From Bradyrhizobium sp. 149 (lineage in GTDB: Bacteria > Pseudomonadota > Alphaproteobacteria > Rhizobiales > Xanthobacteraceae), in assembly GCF_023073915.1 (NCBI RefSeq), contig NZ_JADPKK010000015.1:1-64000 (forward strand): DNA of 64,000 nt, written 5' to 3'. A model generated the notes under the pieces. It did no database searches, was not told the DNA's origin, and saw only the letters and a list, made by a program, of their open reading frames with translations. Below, in pieces: positions 62,211 to 64,000 of this stretch. Each line of letters starts with the position of its first letter. Within the stretch, counting starts at the first letter, position 1. The translations under genes and the position numbers were made by a program.

Positions 62211-64000
62211 TCACGCCGCGCGCACGGTGCATAGGAAGCTGCCGACCTCGAGCTTGAGGCGGTTGCTGTCGCCCGACAGCGACTGCGCGGCCGCCAGCAC
62301 CTGCGAGGACGCCGAGCCGGTCTCGCTCGCGCCGCGCTGCACGTCGGTGATGTTGGACGACACCTGATGCGTGCCTTCCGCGGCCTGCTGCACGTTGCGG
62401 GAAATCTCCTGCGTCGCCGCGCCCTGCTCTTCCACGGCGGCCGCGATGGTGGAAGAAATCTCCGAGAGCTTCTCGATGGTACTGCTGATGTCCCTGATTG
62501 CGCCGACCGAATGCTCGGTCGCAGTCTGGATGCCGGCAATCTGCTGCCCGATTTCGCCGGTGGCCTTCGCGGTTTGTTCGGCGAGTGCCTTGACCTCGGA
62601 GGCGACGACGGCAAAGCCGCGGCCGGCCTCGCCGGCACGGGCCGCCTCGATGGTCGCATTGAGCGCAAGGAGATTGGTCTGACCTGCGATGGTGTTGATC
62701 AGTTCGACCACGTCGCCAATCCGGCTCGCCGCCATGGACAGTTCGCTCATGCGCTCGGTGGTGACCCGCGCCTGGCCGACGGCTTCATTGGCCACACGCG
62801 CCGACTGCTGCACCTGCCTGCTGATCTCGGTGATCGAGGACGACAGCTCCTCGGTCGCCGATGCCACCGACTGCACGTTGGTCGACGCCTCCTCGGAGGC
62901 CGCAGCAACCATGGTGGTGAGCTGCTGGCCGCGCTCCGCGGTCGATGTGAGCGTCGATGCCGAATCTTCCAGCTCGGTCGCTGCCGAGGACACGGTATCG
63001 ACGATCTCCCCGATCGCGGCTTCGAATCCGTCCGCCAGCTTCCGCATCTCCGCCTTGCGCTGCTCGGCTGCGCGCTTCTCGGCCGCAGCGTGATCGCCGC
63101 GCATGCGTTCGACTTCGAGGCCGTTCTGCTTGAAGACTTCAACGGTACGCGCCATCTCGCCGACTTCGTCACCTCGGCGGGTGCCGGGCACGTCCGTCGT
63201 GAAGTCGCCATTGGCCAGCCCGCTCATCGCAACCGAAATGGCTGAAAGCGGCTTGAGGATCCGGCCAAAGGTGATCCAGAAACTGAGGCCAGCCAGCATC
63301 ACCGAGGCGCAGAGCAACACGACCGTGAAAGCGAAATTGCGAGTGCTGGTTTCTGCCTGCATTGTGGCTTCGCGGTCAGCAGCCGCGCCAATGGCTTCAC
63401 CGAGCTTCAGCACCGCATTGATGCCGGCAGTGGCCCGCGCGAAGTATTCAGGCCCCGTGATCTTGTAGTCCCCGCCTTCGCCACCGGCGAGCACAATCAC
63501 CCGCGTTTCACCGTAGGCTCCGAAATAGGACTTCTCGACCTCCGTCATCGCCTCGCCGACCTGCAGGGAGAGGTCCGAGCGCAGCCGCACCGGCAACACC
63601 GTATCCCATGCGAGCTCGACCTTCGCCCGCAGCGCCGAAAGGCGCTCATAGCCCTCCATGCCGAGTTTCGCGCGCGCACCGACGGACCCAGCCAGCAGGG
63701 CGCGCTCTCTTCCGGCATTCTCAGCCATCTGAGCTGTCAGGTGTCGCAAGCCGATGAGCTGCGCCAGCCTTGCCACGGGCGGGCTGGTGAGCGTTTCAAG
63801 CGTCAGCCGCAAGCGGTTGCTCGCGACGTCGATGACGTCTGTGATTGTTGGAGCGAAGCCATCTACGAGGTCAGGCTCGCGTTCCACGCGCGGGCGCGAA
63901 ATTCCGGCGTCGGCCTTCTCACGCAACAGACGCAGCGCCTCGAATTTCGCCGCTGCGTCGGCAATCTGTCTTTGCCCCGCCGTCATTTCGGGAATCGCGC
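62211..64000 (-). CDS. Methyl-accepting chemotaxis protein 3 (partial, N-terminus missing)
   Basis: The frame runs through the right edge without a stop. The 597 visible codons lack the first membrane helix, so the gene starts beyond 64000. The periplasmic domain of more than 200 residues includes [15 protein letters not shown], which recalls NIT-type nitrate/nitrite sensor helices. A membrane helix ([20 protein letters not shown]), HAMP and the signalling domain with [17 protein letters not shown] follow. The end (FLCTVRAA) resembles receptors 1 and 2. An ATG at 63986 is internal, not the true start. Confidence 0.9.
   Translation of the reverse strand, partial: AIPEMTAGQRQIADAAAKFEALRLLREKADAGISRPRVEREPDLVDGFAPTITDVIDVASNRLRLTLETLTSPPVARLAQLIGLRHLTAQMAENAGRERALLAGSVGARAKLGMEGYERLSALRAKVELAWDTVLPVRLRSDLSLQVGEAMTEVEKSYFGAYGETRVIVLAGGEGGDYKITGPEYFARATAGINAVLKLGEAIGAAADREATMQAETSTRNFAFTVVLLCASVMLAGLSFWITFGRILKPLSAISVAMSGLANGDFTTDVPGTRRGDEVGEMARTVEVFKQNGLEVERMRGDHAAAEKRAAEQRKAEMRKLADGFEAAIGEIVDTVSSAATELEDSASTLTSTAERGQQLTTMVAAASEEASTNVQSVASATEELSSSITEISRQVQQSARVANEAVGQARVTTERMSELSMAASRIGDVVELINTIAGQTNLLALNATIEAARAGEAGRGFAVVASEVKALAEQTAKATGEIGQQIAGIQTATEHSVGAIRDISSTIEKLSEISSTIAAAVEEQGAATQEISRNVQQAAEGTHQVSSNITDVQRGASETGSASSQVLAAAQSLSGDSNRLKLEVGSFLCTVRAA

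Noticed and set aside
1..64000. CRISPR array, rRNA genes, intact insertion sequences
   Set aside because: No regularly spaced repeats, no rRNA sequence and no complete transposase with terminal inverted repeats were seen on reading both strands.

Overview
The window reads as a chromosomal segment of a Bradyrhizobium-type alphaproteobacterium (Nitrobacteraceae). The evidence is high GC with strongly GC-biased third codon positions, TIGR02301 and DUF2339 proteins, a NadQ-type NAD regulator, alphaproteobacterial chemoreceptors, and palindromic intergenic repeats that I recall from Bradyrhizobium and Rhodopseudomonas. The species cannot be named from the sequence alone.

There are three parts. 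(1) Positions 1-5286 hold small, poorly characterised genes: short secreted, coiled-coil or membrane proteins and one 590-residue multi-pass membrane protein. (2) Positions 5287-38668 look like a ~33 kb genomic island. A 54-bp direct repeat of the 3' part of tRNA-Pro(CGG) lies at 5287-5340 and again inside the intact tRNA-Pro gene at 38617-38693. (3) Positions 38761-64000 are dense housekeeping and core genes: Sua5/TsaC, a GlcD-like FAD oxidase, NUDIX hydrolases, a CaiB-type CoA transferase, HMCES/YedK, an ECF sigma factor with DUF4142 and cupredoxin, a sulfurtransferase, a dihydroorotase homologue, YgfZ, Tag, an HD protein, NadQ, DUF2339, and three tandem chemoreceptors running off the right edge.

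The island is a mosaic. From left to right it carries: a frameshifted FMN alpha-hydroxy-acid oxidase; a 4-nitrobenzoate module (PnbA-like nitroreductase, PnbB hydroxylaminobenzoate lyase, a frameshifted solute-binding protein and a divergent LysR regulator); a 3' fragment of a tRNA-Arg(CCG) next to a frameshifted tyrosine recombinase; an eight-gene cluster joining a NylB-like serine hydrolase, a complete dipeptide-type ABC importer, a copper amine oxidase and a gamma-glutamyltransferase-like Ntn hydrolase under a divergent AraC/EutR-like regulator; remnants of a conjugative element (DUF932-like, DUF736); a quorum-sensing locus (luxR, luxI, a small secreted protein, a second luxR); a MacAB-TolC-like export operon; and a graveyard of broken gene pieces beside the tRNA.

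The most interesting candidate system is the amine oxidase / NylB-like hydrolase / ABC importer / Ntn-hydrolase cluster (12403-23840). It has the parts needed to import an oligomeric amide or peptide-like compound, cut its amide bond and oxidatively remove a terminal amine. The substrate is unknown, and nylon-type oligomers, gamma-glutamyl amines and acylated polyamines are all only hypotheses. Second is the AHL locus, where luxI is followed 27 bp later by a signal-peptide protein, close to an export operon. Single-base frameshifts are frequent in the island and were not noticed in the right-hand core. This suggests an old, decaying island, though sequencing error cannot be excluded from one sequence.
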